Origin: Fennellomyces sp. T-0311
Taxonomy: Eukaryota; Mucoromycota; Mucoromycetes; Mucorales; Lichtheimiaceae
Reading direction: 5' to 3'
Length of the DNA stretch: 64,000 bases
NCBI GenBank assembly: GCA_025266875.1
Contig: JALLLT010000083.1
Span: 17,470 to 81,469 of the forward strand
The position numbers and the translations under genes are program-made. Under the pieces are notes generated by a model. It saw only the letters and a list, made by a program, of their open reading frames with translations. It was not told the origin of the DNA and did no database searches. Each line of letters starts with the position of its first letter. The first letter of the stretch is position 1. Positions 34,148-45,983 of this stretch are shown piece after piece.

Positions 34148-36608
34148 ATGGCTCGTACAAAATCCGCCGCAAGAAAAAGAAAAGCGCCTGCCATCAGCAA
34201 TGAAGAGGCTATTCGTCATGCCGTTCTTGCAGCCTTACGTGAAGCAAATGGAGGCGAAGTTTCAGAACAGCAAATGGACAGTGTTCTGTTACATAACAAA
34301 AGAAACGATGACGATATCAACGATGCAATCAGGGATTCCATCGAGGACAGGAATCAGGCGCGTGCAGAAAACACGAATTTAGCCTATAATCCAAGGCAAA
34401 AGGAATTTAAGGTGTGCTTAACAATACAAGGCATGACGCATAAAATAAAATGTAGTTTTGCTTACTCTGGAAGTTATTTCTAAAATATACAGCACTGGTG
34501 CAAAATGTGCGCAAGTTTCATGATAAAGAGCTCGTCCATGAAGGAAAACTTGTTCTCTGGTTACGAGAGGTTGTCATCCCTCGAGGAAATCAGCGTGAAA
34601 AGCCTGGACCCGACGGAATGCCTAAGCCACTGAATGCGAAAACTGTTGGCCACTATGTCAAGCCGATCGTTGACTTGTGGAGGCAACAGCAGGCGCAGCC
34701 AGGTGCAAAGTTCATCAAGCATCTACGTGGAAAAGCAGTCAAGTCTGTTTTGAATTCGTTGGACCGTAACGAGACAAAAAGACGCCATGAAAGCTTTGAG
34801 GATCGCGGGGTTGGTACGATGGCCGATGGTTACACGTACGATGAGCTTGTAGACATTAGCAAGTATTACTTGACCAAGAACAACGCCAAGGCAGTCAGGG
34901 ATCGGTTCGATATCCTTATGGCTCACGCCATCCTTGGGTGTAGCTAGACGGCTAGAAAAATGCAGCTTCCTGACCTCTACTGTGTTCCATGTGATAATGA
35001 AGGTCCAACAGAGTGCCAAGCTCTGGTTATCAACATGGATCACAGCAAGCAGAATCAGCTTGGTGGACGGGAGTTTGGTGCTGCATTTCGGAACAAGGAA
35101 GTTATCTTGTGTCCACTTGGAGCCATGGCCTTTTACTTCTTTTACCGTTGGCATATTTCTCGCGACGAACGCTACCTAGATATGTCTGAGCGCGCCAATT
35201 GGTATAATGTCCATGTAATCCTTGGTGATGGTCCTCACAGGAAGTACTCATATGATACGCAGTACAATTCCTACAGAAATATCTTTGCTCTCCTTGGCAT
35301 CAACACGTCCAAGGTGACGCACGCGCTGCGCGGTTGCTCTGCGAGATTGATGAACGAAGATGATGTTGCTGACAACCAGCAACGTAGAGCTGGTCGCTGG
35401 GGTGCTGATTCTTTCATTGCCTCGTACTTAACCAGCCTTCCCAAGCAAGCGATGTGTTCGATTGCCGGTTTTCCAACCCGAGGTGGCGCTTTCCACTTGC
35501 CACGTGCCGCCCTAGACCCGCCTGAGTCTTTGAAAAAGCAGGTTTTCCCAGAGGTTGACTATTGGCAACAAAGATATAGATCGGGAGAGCTACCAAAGGA
35601 AATTGCTGGCCCCAATTTTTTGAAACTGATGATATACTTCCGCACCATCATCTTGCAGGTATGGCAGGTCACTACGATATGGTTCCGCTAAGTTGTGGGT
35701 TTCTAAGCAAATGAAATTTATAGGATTCCGTTTTTTTAATAGAGCAGTTCCCTGAGTGGCTCATTTGGCAGGATCCTGTTTTCCGCAGTGCCGATTACAG
35801 AACTTTTGCAGACTCACTTCGTTCAGTTGCCTTGGAACAAGAAGCTCGTCCACCATTAGATCAGGATCTGCATCGTCTAGTGCCACAAATGGTTGATACC
35901 ATAGATAGACGTTTTGCTCAGGCCCACGAGAGCACGCAACGATTGTCTGTGAGTATTGATCAAGGTTTCCATCGCATAGGACAAGCAGTCGAAAGAATTG
36001 AGAGGCAGAACACACGCTGTGACGAGGATATTGCTGTGCTCTACTGCTCTTTTTCTCATTATGAGCAATTTGTTCGCGGTCTGGGCCATTATGTTTCTTT
36101 GAATATGCCATCGCCTATTGCACTGGTTGGCAGCTCCCTACTCTTGGATCGTTTTGCTGCACGCCCACAATCACCCGTTGGATCGCCAATTATACATAGC
36201 CACTATGACCAGCATTCGCCCGCTTTAGCTGCTTACACTGCTGAGCATGACCAAGCTCAGGCAGCAGCACCGAATGCTAGCACGGCCCCACTGCAGTATA
36301 AACTGAAGTCGAACATCGAAACGGTGGCACAATTTTGGGACGAATATACGGTGGGAATATTTGGTGGTCCTACAATCCGCGAGCTCGAGCAGAAGTATGG
36401 TGATGGATGGCGACGCAACAAAACTGACAATCGTCAATAGAACCGTCGCAAGATCATCATCGAGGCAATTGAGCGCCTTATTGATGAAGGCAAATCGGAG
36501 CAGGAGGCTGTCGAAGCAGTTGAAAATATGCGGCGCAGCCTACCTCTCCCTGCAAAAAGGCAAACGCTGTGGGCTCTTCAAGAGCATCTCAAGCAAATGA
36601 GACCATAA
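34148..36608 (+). pseudogene. Crypton tyrosine recombinase with GCR1_C-like tail, broken
   Basis: Tyrosine recombinase of a Crypton element. Exon 1 (34,148-34,411) starts MARTKSAARKRKAPAI. Intron 34,412-34,492. Exon 2 begins HWCK, then loses one A in a four-A run at 34,502-34,505, after which the frame VRKFHDKELVHEGKL holds. An in-frame TAG at 34,945 falls inside the block before KMQLPDLYC, where Cryptons carry their first catalytic Arg; here Cys stands at that spot. Later catalytic blocks survive: HALRGCSARL, QQRRAGRW and SYLTSLP. Intron 35,659-35,723 precedes LQDSVFLIEQFPEW. The tail (WDEYTVGIFGGPTIRELEQK) is GCR1_C-like, with a second TAG at 36,438. Cryptons integrate circular DNA without DDE chemistry. 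Confidence 0.85.
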
Positions 36609-36609
36609 T

Positions 36610-37742
36610 AAAAAAAATCTCTAGGTTCTGAGCCTTCCGGTATAAATGTGAAATAGATATCGCAAGAAGTAGTGGATTCTGCCGTGGTAATTAATTGACT
36701 CCTGGCACGGATAACTATTGTTGAACCTAGAGTAAACTATTTGTCTAGTACTGTGTATTGTGTGGTTAAATTGCTTATGATAAGCATGCATTGGTTGAAA
36801 AAAGCATATAAAAAGCAGATCCTAACTTATTCATCTGTGAGATCAAGTTGCCAAGCTTTATGCATACCTAAATAGTGGGGATGTCTACTTGGAAGAATGT
36901 TATGTGTTCACTGATAGTGATAATCTTGTCGAGAAGGCTTAATGCGGCGCAACCTATCTGGGCTTTTATGTGAACATAGCATATGTAATTTGCTCCTTGA
37001 TTTTGAGTGCTGAAAGAATTGTAGTTGAATGTGCATATAGGATCGTTGTTGTAGCTGATTGGTGTACACGCATGCTCTCAAAATTGATTGTCTTCATAGA
37101 ATGCACATCCATTCAATTGGCAATTGTTTTTGTTCGTAGTGAGAGTATACACAACGCCTGGTCTGAATGCAGTAAACAATAAGAGGAATTCATAAAACAG
37201 GTACGAAAAAAAAGTCAGTTTGCCCAAGCAACCTGGTCTTGAAATTTTGCCAATCATGTCGCAATCAAGGGTATTTTCTTCAGAGTCTCAACCACTGCCA
37301 AAAAGTACTGGGACTGGGTCTCGCTGGCTGGAGACCCCCACCAGATACCTCCTATGTATATTATGCTATTTTTGCATTACAATTTCCTACCAATCCTTCT
37401 CAAATTAGCAGCCTGTGGTGAACCACTACATATATGCACATAATGGAGACTGGTCAAACATCCATTCTAGCACATTCCATCAGACGAACACTCTGGAAGA
37501 GTATTGATGACTAAGATATGAACGGTATTACCTTACACCGGTTTCAAGGAAGCTGAATGATGTTCTACAGGACATGCACATATCACAGAGTACACAGAGT
37601 CGATATCTGCCATCGTCAGTAAAACATAAGACGAACACGCAACCCAATACGTCCTCGACCAAGTATCATTTATCCAGGAACAGATATTAGAATCTCCAGT
37701 AAAGGATATAAAAGAGAGAGAGTTCATCCATAATAAAGGACA
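36610..37742. other. spacer without a recognisable gene
   Basis: Only short frames. One at 37,239-37,421 has CQSCRNQGYFLQSLNHC, too short and isolated to call. Confidence 0.4.
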
Positions 37743-37744
37743 TA

Positions 37745-39095
37745 CAGTCCCACACAAAAAGTGATGTCCAGGTTTTTGAACGCCGCGATCAAGTAAAAAA
37801 ATATACAAACTTCAATGTGTCTTTTTCATAGATCACACTTATTGATGCGCCTTGTTACTATCAGTAAGAAAGAAGCTTATAGCAATAAAAAAATATCAGA
37901 TCAAAAAAGAATGTACAAATTAATATTTTATATGCTGTCCTCTAGCTTTTATTACGGCCTTGCATCGCTTAGGCATGCTGTTGACAAGCTTCATTGCAAA
38001 ATCGAGCGAAAGTTTGCCCCATTCTTTTTGTAGACAGGCCTTCAACTGCTCTATGTTCTTGATGGAGGCTCTACGCTTCTGAACACGCTTATTCAAAGCC
38101 CTCCAAACGTTCTCAATTGGGTTGAGGTCAGGACTTTGTGCTGGCCAAAATGGAAAGCCTCACACCCCACACTGTCGCTTAAACCACGTCGTGTAGCTGC
38201 CGGTATGGCTACTAGCGCCATCCTCCTGGAATATAAATGCACTACCAGTTTCGGCTTCAGCCTTGCTTATGTATGGAATCAAATGTTTGGCCAGGCACTT
38301 TACATAAGGATCTTGATCTACGGTGCCATCTATAATCACCAGCGGACCAAAACCTCCAGCCCAAAAACAGCCTCCATACCATCACCGAGCCCTTTCCAAA
38401 CTTTTCCGTGGAAACAACATGACGTGTCTGGTAACGTTCATCATTGCGTCGTATGACGCGAGCACCTCCATCATTACTGACAACCGTGAATCTTGATTCA
38501 TCAGACCAAATGATGTTGCTCCATTGGTTGGCTGTCCAATGCTTGTACATACGGGTCTAGGCAAGACGTCTAGCCATATGTTTCTTGGTCAGTCTTGGCT
38601 TACAAGCTGGCGAATGTGAATTGAAGCCAGCAAGCTTCATGCACTTAATCACTGTGTTCTGGTGAACGCTGATGTCGATGTGTGCAAAACTGGCTTGATG
38701 AACATGGTATGGCGTGAATGGTTCCCTGTACACACTGAGTTGGAGCGCCCTTATACCCCTCTTGGTAAGCTTGGGAGGTCTTCCACTTCTTGGGGCATTG
38801 TCAGTCGACCCAGTTTTGTTATATTTATTAATGATACGGTTGACAGTTCTGCAGTTTATGCCCAAATCATCCGCAATGAACTGGTCATCTTTGCCAGCCT
38901 TGTGTATGCCGATAATGAGACCTTTTTCGAAATCTTTGAGCTCTTTGCGAATCTTTGGAGGGCTGTTTGTTATATTTGTAAGTGGCATTGTATAGTATAA
39001 AAGAGAGATGTGTCAAAACTTCAAAAACAAAAAAGTGCATTGTTTTTATTTCTACTTCCAAATATGGGTTGGACATCACTTTTTGTGCAGGACTG
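37745..39095 (-). mobile_element. Tc1-like element, 1351 bp, TA TSD
   Basis: Ends CAGTCC then ACACAAAAAGTGATGTCCA (left), and on the complement of the right end CAGTCCTGCACAAAAAGTGA. TA lies at 37,743-37,744 and 39,096-39,097. The transposase fills most of the element. Confidence 0.93.
37920..38988 (-). pseudogene. Tc1 transposase (DD34E), several lesions
   Basis: From ATG at 38,988: HTH (EKGLIIGIHKAGKDDQFIADDLGI), GRPPK linker and a second HTH, then DDE. A TAG at about 38,557 replaces the Trp of RRLAW. A one-base insertion near 38,373 (VMVW, then a shifted GGCTGT) leaves the conserved CFWAGGFGPL in another frame, and a TGA at about 38,150 interrupts GV-stop-GFPFWPAQSPDLNPIE. Catalytic residues otherwise present: WSDESRF, QEDGASSHT and PDLNPIENVW. 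Length matches full Tc1 transposases (about 345 residues). Confidence 0.9.
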
Positions 39096-39097
39096 TA

Positions 39098-39609
39098 CAA
39101 TTACTCAGATTCTCAACGAATTCTATTCTTGCTACCAGTTTTATATCATATAACTCTCTCACCACAAAGTCAGATGATCATCTCATGTATTCTTCATTGT
39201 ATCTGGTCTGCTTACTGGCAGTTTATTTTTGACCGCTCTCCATTTCATTGTGATATTATCTGTACCAATGTGCATTACTCACTCACACGTATTACCCCCC
39301 TGAACTACCGGACCTGCCTTGAAATCTTTTATGCTTTCTTTACAGGAAAAAAAAACAAAGAGTGTATCCCGATCCTACCGTTCTAATAAGCAGTTCCATA
39401 AACTCTAGAGCTGTTTCTACCTTCCACATAACGCTCTCTTCACGTTCTTTATTATCTTATTTTTGCTCGTTTTAGCTTTTGCCCTCTTGAATATTTGTCC
39501 ATACCTCTCAATTTTTGTAAATCCACACGTGTAGGCAAATAAAAACGGACTTTGTCCCCCAAAAAAAATTCATTTTAGTTCAAAAGTTATAATTTATTTT
39601 GAAAGGTAA
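39098..39609. other. spacer between the two Tc1 elements
   Basis: No gene. The last ~40 bp (39,570-39,609) are the right-hand part of the dispersed repeat holding the second Tc1. Confidence 0.5.
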
Positions 39610-39611
39610 TA

Positions 39612-40959
39612 CACTCCCACCCAAAAAGTCTTCGGAAGTTCCAAATTTGGAAGCAAAATAAAAACAAAATATTTTACATTTATGTATGTTGCCACCCCTT
39701 TTCTTACTCTACATAACAATAACCCTTCGCGATATTACCAACAACATTCCTAAGAAGCGCCGACAGCTTACAGAAGCAGAAAAAGGTCAAATAATCGGAA
39801 TGAAATTGGCTAATACCAAATCCCTTGAGATTTCATCCATTACTGGGATAAATCGCAACACCATCGATAGTGTCATCAAGAAGTGGGAAAAGACCGGCAC
39901 TGTCAGGAATAAGCCTAAAAGTGGGCGACCTGAAAAACTGAACAAGACGAATCGAATTGCCCTCCGGCTAAGTGCAAGATGCAACTCAATGGAGCCATAT
40001 TTATTTCACCAAGCAGCACTTGAGAGTGCAGGCATTATGGTCTCCAGAAACACAGTGATCAAGTACTTGGAGAGGGACGGCTTTGGCTCTCGTCAACCAG
40101 CTCGAAAGCCAGCTTTGACGCGTAAGCAGATAGCTCGACGGCTTGCATGGACCAAAATGCACAAGGATTGGTCCATAGATCAATGGAGCAACGTCATCTG
40201 GTCTGATGAATCCAGATTTACAGTACGAGGCAATGACGGAGAGGCACGCGTCATCAGACGACAAGGGGAGCGATATGAAAACCGCCATATCGTTCCAACA
40301 TACAAGTTTGGCAAAGGATCGGTCATGGTGTGGAGCTATTTTTAGGCAGGAGGCTTCGGGCCATTGGTCTTTATGGATGGCAATGTAGATCAAAAAGCAT
40401 ATGTCACCTGCCTCGCCAATCATTTCCTCCTATACCTTAAAAAAGTTACTGAAGATACTGGCCGAGAGTTTATCTTCCAAGAAGATGGCGCTAGCTGCCA
40501 TACTGGAGGCTATACGAGGCGATACAAGGAGGAATCTGGTATTAGAGGGTTCAGCTTCTGGCCCGCCCAGAGTCCTGATCTAAATCCCATTGAGCATGTA
40601 TGGGATGCCTTAGAAAAGAAAATCAGAAAGCGTAGAGCTCATATTTCATCCAAAGAAGAGCTAAAGGCTGCACTTCGTGAAGAGTGGGATAAACTGACCA
40701 TTGAACTGGCAGAGTCTCTCGTAGGTAGTATGCCAGATCGCTGCAAGGCTGTCATTGAAGCCAAGGGAGAGCATACAAAGTATTAGTGTATTGTCAATAC
40801 CCCATTTTAAACTTTTTAACATAGATAAAATTATTTTTTTCTAATGGAAGTTGGCAGTTATAGTAATGATACCCTTAAAGAAACGCCTTTGAAAAACATG
40901 CATGTATTTGCATAGCAGCAGAATTCAAAAATTTTCCAAAGACTTTTTGGGTGGGAGTG
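39612..40959 (+). mobile_element. Tc1-like element, 1348 bp, with paralogous empty site
   Basis: Ends CACTCCCACCCAAAAAGTC and its exact complement. TA at 39,610-39,611 and 40,960-40,961. It sits in the dispersed repeat whose uninterrupted copy is at 24,238-24,543, confirming both boundaries and the TA duplication. Confidence 0.95.
39686..40786 (+). pseudogene. Tc1 transposase, one TAG among clustered G-to-A changes
   Basis: HTH regions (EAEKGQIIGMKLANTKSLE; GRPEKLNKTNRIALRL), then DDE blocks WSDESRF, QEDGASCHT and PDLNPIEHVWD. Open from 39,686 to 40,786 except for TAG at 40,343-40,345 in VMVWSYF-stop-AGGFGPL. The family consensus there, seen in the neighbour at 37,745, is WGCFWAGGFG, so three nearby G-to-A changes (GGC to AGC, TGT to TAT, TGG to TAG) explain all three differences. 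Start codon uncertain; homology to the neighbour begins at about 39,741. Confidence 0.9.
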
Positions 40960-40961
40960 TA

Positions 40962-41236
40962 GACCTGATTCTAAAGGTATTAGGTCTCTCTCTTGCAGTT
41001 CGAAGGTGTCATTAAATTTGTACAAAAGGATGAGAAAATCCATGTTTGAAAAAAAACCCATATTGATGAATGAAAAAAAAGCAGGTCAGTGTAGCCCAAG
41101 ATGGTAGATAGTGGGGTGGCACTGCCATATTGCAAGTAGACCCTTACAAAACCAAACAGGTCATGTGTGGTTTCCTTGGGGGGAATCTGTCAAATTTTGG
41201 ATGGACTGTCCAATGCGCATCCTCTTATTTCCTCCC
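40962..41236 (-). repeat. second copy of the 24,238 repeat (main part)
   Basis: The complement matches 24,238-24,510 at most positions, including GACCTAATACCTTTAG, AATTTGTACAAAAG and the long T runs. Separated from its other end by the Tc1 element. Confidence 0.85.
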
Positions 41237-41294
41237 AGTTGAGTTCGAAAAAAATTGATTTTTGAGGGGTGGTGGGAGGAAATAACAGGAATCA

Positions 41295-42870
41295 ATGGCT
41301 CTTTCTGACTTCTCTCAATCCCTGCCTGACGGCCAATCAGGTCCTCCTTTCAAACATGATCCCAATTTTACTTCCTCACCTTCATCTTTGAACTGGGTAC
41401 GCTTAGCTCAAGCTGAACGTGTATCCCTTGTCAACACACATCGCAAAACCAAAAAAAAAAAAAAACAACCTACTACTCTTGCGTTTTCCGAGTTGGACGA
41501 AACGAAGGTAGCGTCCTCTTTGACGTTAGCCCTTGTCCTGGTGACTCCGATTCCGTTGTCGAAACAGCTATGGAAGCATTTCCTGACAACCGCGGCATGA
41601 TCGTTCATCATGAAGGTGGTCAATGTATCACGCTTGAAGTCAACCTTGAAACCAAAGCAGAACAACAACAAGCGCTACGTGAGGGCATTGCCTTCACTCC
41701 CGCCATCACGATCATCGCTACTATGGCACAAACGAAAGAGAGTCTCGTCAAGAAAGTACGCCTCTCTCACCTGCCCCTTCTTCACTTTCCTGAACTGGAA
41801 CAAGGCCTCCGCCAAACTCTGTCCGTTTATGGCAATGTCCTTGACGTTGGCGTCAATCTTCATGAAAAAACCAAAGCCTATATGGGCAATGGCTTCGCGG
41901 TTCTGGATATTAAAGCCAAACCTAACCAGAAGTTCGAAAAATTGGATTATTCCATCCCTTAGCACGGGGACCCAGATGATCTAATTTATGCGAACTTTGA
42001 AGACATGGGACCACACTGTGGCAGATGTCATACGACCGATCATAACTTCAGCGACTGTCCGCGCAACTGGCGCATTAAAAACATATGCAGCATTTGTGGC
42101 AAAGGTGGCCATCAACCTGCCAACTGCCCTCTCATCCGCTCTCAAACCGAAACTACGTGGCAACCGGGCTCGTCCAGCCGCAGCAGGCGTAAGATTGTGA
42201 AAAAAAGGCTCAATCCAACCTCCAGACTTGGCAAAATCTAAACACAACCCTGCAGCTACCAACTTGGACAACGTGACTCCTACACAGCTGAGTCTAGGAA
42301 CACCATCCCCGAATAACAACCGTTTTGCCCCCATTTCAGTTGAGGAAATCACCAAAAAGCCTGCCAAACCAGCTTCGACAGGCATGATCTCTTCGAAGCC
42401 TTCCTCTCCCACAGGAGAACACACGAGCTCAGTACCTCCAGAAGGAAGGAGACTTTGATGGATGAAGATGAAGAACAAGAAAATGCGGACCGCTTTCTTC
42501 AAATCCATCTCTACACCGATGACGCGATCAAGACCCTTTTTAACCAAGAGACAATCCACAAACTTCCAGAAGAATGGTTCACCGAAGCACAAACAATCCA
42601 AACATTACCAGACAATTGGTTGGAATCTGCTGTTCTTTCTGACGACGCAAGAGATTACATACAACAACAAGTTCTCGATGATAACATGCAACGTATGCTG
42701 TTTGTTACCGTCAACCGCTCTCGAGAACTGGCTCTCCAAGATTTAGCAAATGTTCATGAAATGGAACGCACAGGCCACAACAACTCACCAGGCCTGTGTG
42801 TAGATGTACAGACCCAGATATCCAGTGAACTAATTATGTCGCAAGACCAATCTAACCTAAACCAATTTTA
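41295..42870 (+). pseudogene. LINE ORF1, CCHC-knuckle RNA-binding protein, frameshifted
   Basis: Starts MALSDFSQSL. A long A run at about 41,449-41,464 breaks the frame; beyond it the frame VLFDVSPCPGDSDSVV and MEAFPDNRGMIVHHEGG holds to a TAG at 41,960 (DYSIP-stop-HGDPDD). Two zinc knuckles follow: CGRCHTTDHNFSDCP and CSICGKGGHQPANCP. Further slips near 42,235 and 42,450 lead to an acidic C-terminal part (MMDEDEEQENADRFLQIHLY). In LINEs this protein packages the RNA. Confidence 0.82.
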
Positions 42871-42873
42871 ATT

Positions 42874-45784
42874 ATGATATTAAAAAACAACATCATGATC
42901 GCTTCGGTCAATTGTAATGGCCTCACCAAGACAAGCAACCCCTCAACACGCTCACAATTTATTCAGTACTTACGTACCATCAAGGCTCATATCATCACGA
43001 TGCAAGAAACACATGCGTCCCCAAACAACAACACCGAAACAATACTTCACCAACAATTTATGGCACACCAATCCTTTTGGACACCACACTGTGGGATCGT
43101 CTCACTTTCCTCAGATCTTCATATTACCCAGCTAAATCTGTTTCACACCGATCGCGTTATATGTGTCTGTGTCGAACATCTTCAAAACGATCTTCCGCCT
43201 TTCTTCATCCTCACCATTTACGCTCCGTCGCATTCTCCAACACAGCGTCGACACTTTTATGAACAACTTTTACAATCAGCACTTTTCGACCCACAACAAC
43301 ATTATCTGGATCGACTCGTGATTACTGGGGATTTCAATTACAGTTATCAATGACAGGACTACTATAATAATGCTCCACCCAAATGGCACCACCTCTTGCA
43401 ACATCGATTCACCAACTGCATCAACCTAGACCCAACCGAAATACCACTCCCCATCTTCCGGCGTGGCGAACACATTATGTCCACTATTGACTATATTTTT
43501 GCTTCATCTGTATTCCAGAATACAGTGAAGACCAGGGATGTGTTATATGTTGCCTCATTTTGGACCGATCATGCAATCTTACTCACTACTTTTCAGATGG
43601 ACAATCCAACGACAGGCAAAGGGCTTTGGAGAGGAAATCCTAAACTCCTTGAACAAAAACCTTTCCGGCGCCAACTTGCTGAAAAACTTACCACCTTTTT
43701 CGAACACCTAGACCCAAGTTTGACAGCTCAACACCAATGGGACATACTCAAGAAGATGCTCAAGAGTCAAATGCAACAATTCGCTCGACAACGGTCTAAT
43801 CATATCAAACAACAGCTTTCACAACTGCAATCACGACGCAATTGTTTCCTCTGACAAAAGCCAACTACTGTAGAACGTGCGTGGCTTCTCCCTATCATGG
43901 AAAACCAAATCGCTAGCGTACAACAAGAACTCGTCGATACGTTGGCTCTAAAAGCCGGCATCAGATGGCGTGAACTCGACGAAACTTCCGCTGGGTATCT
44001 GAAAAGAACTATTGAACAAAGATCCGCGCAAACAAAAATGCCACAACTACAACATCCTATTTCTGGTAACCTATGTACTACTACCGCAGAAATGCATGAT
44101 GCTACCTGTACTTTTTATCAAAATTTATACACCCCAGAACCGGTATCGGATCAAGCAATCCAACAACTCCTAAACCACATTCTCTCTCACGTTCAAGTAT
44201 TGGAAGCTCAACAATCTCTACTCAGCAATCTCTTTGACTTGGATGAGCTCAAATCGGGAGCATCTCGTGTACCAAAACTGAGTAGCCCAGGTGTGGATGG
44301 CCTTCCGTACGGTGTATGGCGACTCGTTTTCAATCATCCCAAAGCCGAGGATCTCATTTTAAAAGTTTATAATGATGCACTCACCTATGGTATATTCCCA
44401 GTGTCATGGATGGAGACCTGTATCCGACTTCTCCCCAAGAAAGGCGATTTAACATCCCTCAACAACTGGCGACCGATATTATTGATCAATTGTGATGCAA
44501 AGATATTCACGCGTCTCCTCAACAAACGAATCGTTCATCTGTCCAACAGTTTGATTAATCCGCAGCAAACTGGATTCCTACCTGACCGCTTTATTGTGGA
44601 AAATGGTCTCGTGGCTCGTTTGATATTAGAACACGCTGCTCAAACGGAATCCACCGCTATCGGGCTTCTTCTGGATCAGTACAAGGGCTACGACCTCATA
44701 CACCCCAAATACCTCACCCTTATGCTGCGACGTTTTGGTTTTCCAGAGCACATCATTGCATGCATTACCTCACTCTTCTTCTCTACGTCAATTTGTATTA
44801 ACGTCAACGGGCACCTCACCCAACCTTTTATACAAAAACGTGGTCTACAACAAGGGGACCCGATCTCGCCAGTTCTCTTCAACCTTGCCATGGAGCCCCT
44901 CCTGTGATCCATTCAAAACGATTCCAGCTTCTCGGGATATCGATTTACCTCCCAGCATCCATGTCCCCTGACAATCACAAGTATCCCAATTATCAAAACT
45001 CTGGCATATGCTGATGATGTTTTTGTGTTACTGTCAAACCAGCTCGATTTGGAACGATTGCAGTTTCATCTCCGAACATACCAACAAGCATCTAATGCCA
45101 AGCTCAACAAACTCAAGACACAAGCGATATCATTGTCTGGAGAACCACACGATGACTGGAATTCTGCTTTACAACAGGCGGGTTTCCCTCCGTGTCATGA
45201 CCGCTCTTGTGCAACACCTTTGATATATCTTGGATACCCCTTGGCAACTTCTCGAGCACAGTTGACTTTCTTTTTGGAAAACCTTCTCAACACAATTCGT
45301 CACCATTGCGAACTACATCTTCAACGCGGATTATTGATTCGAGGCCGTGTGACAGTACTAAATTCACTGATCCTTTCCAAGGCGTGGCACATCCTCCGGA
45401 TCGTGGGCACACCGACCTCAAGTTTTCATCGCAGACTCTGAGGCGTTTGTCATCGTTTCCTTATGCACCACATGTTTCCCTGTGTATCATGGTCCAAACT
45501 CTGCCAAACCCGGGATCATGGAGGAGTGGGAATTTTAGATCCAGTGATTCAACAAAATGCTCTCCAGCTACGGTGGTTACACCAGATGCTGGGGGGAAAT
45601 GGTACGTATCCAGTGCATATACAATGTTTGATCATGCATATACTGGCCACATCCAAATTTTCTTCAGATTTCCGGGTTCTTTTCTTGCTCTTCAGCGCAC
45701 GCAAGATTGGTCTCCTCGATTCTGCTTCGCCAGTCAAATCGATTTACCATGCCATCGATGACATCAAAATCTCACCCGACATAG
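42874..45784 (+). pseudogene. LINE ORF2 5' part: APE endonuclease and reverse transcriptase
   Basis: Endonuclease motifs: IASVNCNGL, IITMQETHAS, VITGDFNYS, STIDYIFAS and WTDHAIL. Reverse transcriptase: SSPGVDGLPYGVWR, NNWRPILLINCDAKIFTRLL, QTGFLPDRF, LLLDQYKGYDL (motif A), LQQGDPISPVLFNLAMEPLL (motif B) and LAYADDVFVLL (motif C). In-frame TGA codons fall at about 43,351 (YQ-stop-QD), 43,852 (FL-stop-QK), 44,905 (LL-stop-SI) and 45,439 (RL-stop-GV), mostly explainable from CGA or TGG. The frame ends at ISPDI, where the IS630-type element sits, and continues at 51,015 and 60,571. Nicks the target and copies RNA onto it in the nucleus. Confidence 0.9.
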
Positions 45785-45786
45785 TA

Positions 45787-45983
45787 CAGTCGTTCCAGTT
45801 CCAAATGATAAAATTTTCTTAGGGTTTGGGGAACCGATCGAGTGGAGTATGGGAGTCCATGTGGGAAACGTTTACTATTGGACGGAACAATCATCAACCG
45901 AATCGAAGTAGCATGCAGCAGATGGGAACTGTTGTACAAAACCCTAAAAAGGAAAACTTGATTCAAAAAGAATCCCAACTTTT
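45787..45983 (+). repeat. left terminal inverted repeat, 197 bp
   Basis: Matches the complement of 50,817-51,012 almost base for base, up to CCCAACTTTT. Differences seen: GTTTGGGG versus GTTTGAGG, AGGGTTT versus AGAGTTT, and ATGCAGC versus ACGCAGC. The stop codon of the inactive paralogue lies at its inner edge. Confidence 0.95.

Noticed and set aside
34930..36440. Idea that TAG is read as sense, because two in-frame TAG codons interrupt one gene
   Set aside because: The same gene also has a frame slip and a lost catalytic residue, and TGA and TAA lesions occur equally in other old elements; intact genes here use TAG, TGA and TAA as true stops.
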